Shown here piece after piece: positions 35,901-36,104 of a stretch of 36,104 nucleotides of DNA; the stretch's first letter is position 1; each line of letters opens with the position of its first letter. This DNA is from an uncultured Alcanivoracaceae bacterium (GTDB lineage: Bacteria > Pseudomonadota > Gammaproteobacteria > Xanthomonadales > Marinicellaceae). Where the stretch lies: NCBI GenBank assembly GCA_913061105.1, contig CAJXVJ010000008.1, positions 1 to 36,104 on the forward strand. Direction: 5' to 3'. The notes under the pieces were generated by a model that saw nothing but the letters and a program-made list of their open reading frames with translations, was not told the origin of the DNA and made no database searches. A program made the position numbers and the translations under genes.

Positions 35901-36082
35901 GTTTAGTATGTTGCAGTGCTTTGTGGTCTATTAATTTTTTATTATTATTGCGAACTTTACTTATGATGGCGAATGAATTTTCAATTTTTTTATCTTGGTT
36001 TTGTAATAATTCATTCAGTTTTTTTGACTTCTCTTGTTCAGATGATAATTGGAGTTTAATTAATTTGATTTCCTTGTTATTC
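32923..36082 (-). CDS. Coiled-coil glycosyltransferase (GT4), 5'-truncated
   Basis: At least 1050 residues, cut at its N-terminus by the contig edge. The apparent MCIRD start is adapter; coding sequence really enters at 36082. The first about 200 residues form a Lys/Asn/Glu/Gln-rich coiled coil. A segment near 250-290 (SEYLENNDDVNQAILDGQFINALEHFILFGYLE) matches the YLxxNxDVxxA...HFxxFG motif found in many large glycosyltransferases. A middle region is beta-rich. The GT4 catalytic domain is C-terminal (about 680-1050): LFCSHNMRSQGAQNSLFELA, LLSLGTVSSRKGQLDFV and ESFPRVILEAMYFSLPIVTT with E-x7-E. It is translationally coupled to the next glycosyltransferase. Such proteins build O-antigen-like or surface glycans at the inner membrane. 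Confidence 0.85.
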
Positions 36083-36104
36083 CTGTCTCTTATACACATC
36101 TCCG
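36083..36104 (+). other. Nextera adapter contamination, right end
   Basis: CTGTCTCTTATACACATCT (36083-36101) is the reverse complement of the Tn5 mosaic end, and the following CCG continues into the Nextera read-2 adapter. It is not genomic. Read on the minus strand it encodes the spurious MCIRD start of the last gene. Confidence 0.97.

Overview
The window is a metagenome-style contig from a low-GC (about one third G+C by eye) gammaproteobacterium. The evidence is a clear MetJ methionine repressor, a CysB-type LysR regulator, a CysG fusion, DusA, a complete Ada protein and a YeeN-type YebC protein, a combination typical of that class. I cannot name the genus. The giant DUF11-like protein with an IPTL-CTERM-like tail recalls marine lineages such as Marinicella, but that is only a guess. 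Both ends of the contig are Illumina Nextera adapter (1-48 and 36083-36104), so the first and last genes are truncated and their apparent first residues (MYKRQ and MCIRD) come from adapter.

Layout. 49-3786: the 3' part of a leucine-type amino-acid dehydrogenase, a MarR regulator overlapping a GNAT acetyltransferase behind a near-consensus promoter with a built-in palindrome, a roughly 220-base imperfect palindromic element, and ada. 3793-10978: a sulfate/sulfite assimilation locus, cysG(-) cysB(+) cysH-cysI-cysJ(-) and metJ(-). Two copies of a perfect TATAGACGTCTATA palindrome, whose core AGACGTCT is the met-box consensus, lie in the cysG/cysB divergent region and between metJ and cysJ. 11116-14226: a periplasmic tyrosine-phosphatase-like protein, an alpha/beta hydrolase coupled to a DUF1697 protein, and a YeeN-type regulator.

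14489-19254: single genes in alternating directions that look like surface-glycan or small-molecule decoration functions (DegT aminotransferase, GT-A glycosyltransferase, SAM methyltransferase coupled to a PAPS-type sulfotransferase, WbqC). 19335-30361: an exported tail-fibre-like protein with a C-terminal coiled coil, divergent from a 2011-residue surface protein made of 15 cysteine-paired Ig-like repeats of two types, followed by an exported FG-GAP/CRTAC protein and an exported TPR protein. 30336-31319: dusA. 31352-36082: two translationally coupled large glycosyltransferases; the upstream one carries a long coiled coil and is cut by the contig end.

How they fit together. The cys genes reduce PAPS to sulfide (CysH, CysIJ) and make the siroheme that CysI needs (CysG). 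The MetJ boxes suggest that SAM-bound MetJ, as well as CysB, controls this supply. The same PAPS pool could feed the sulfotransferase at 17545. The most novel-looking block is 19335-30361, a candidate secreted surface apparatus. No tRNA, rRNA, CRISPR array, transposase or integrase was recognised, and no gene-free stretch exceeds 300 bases.
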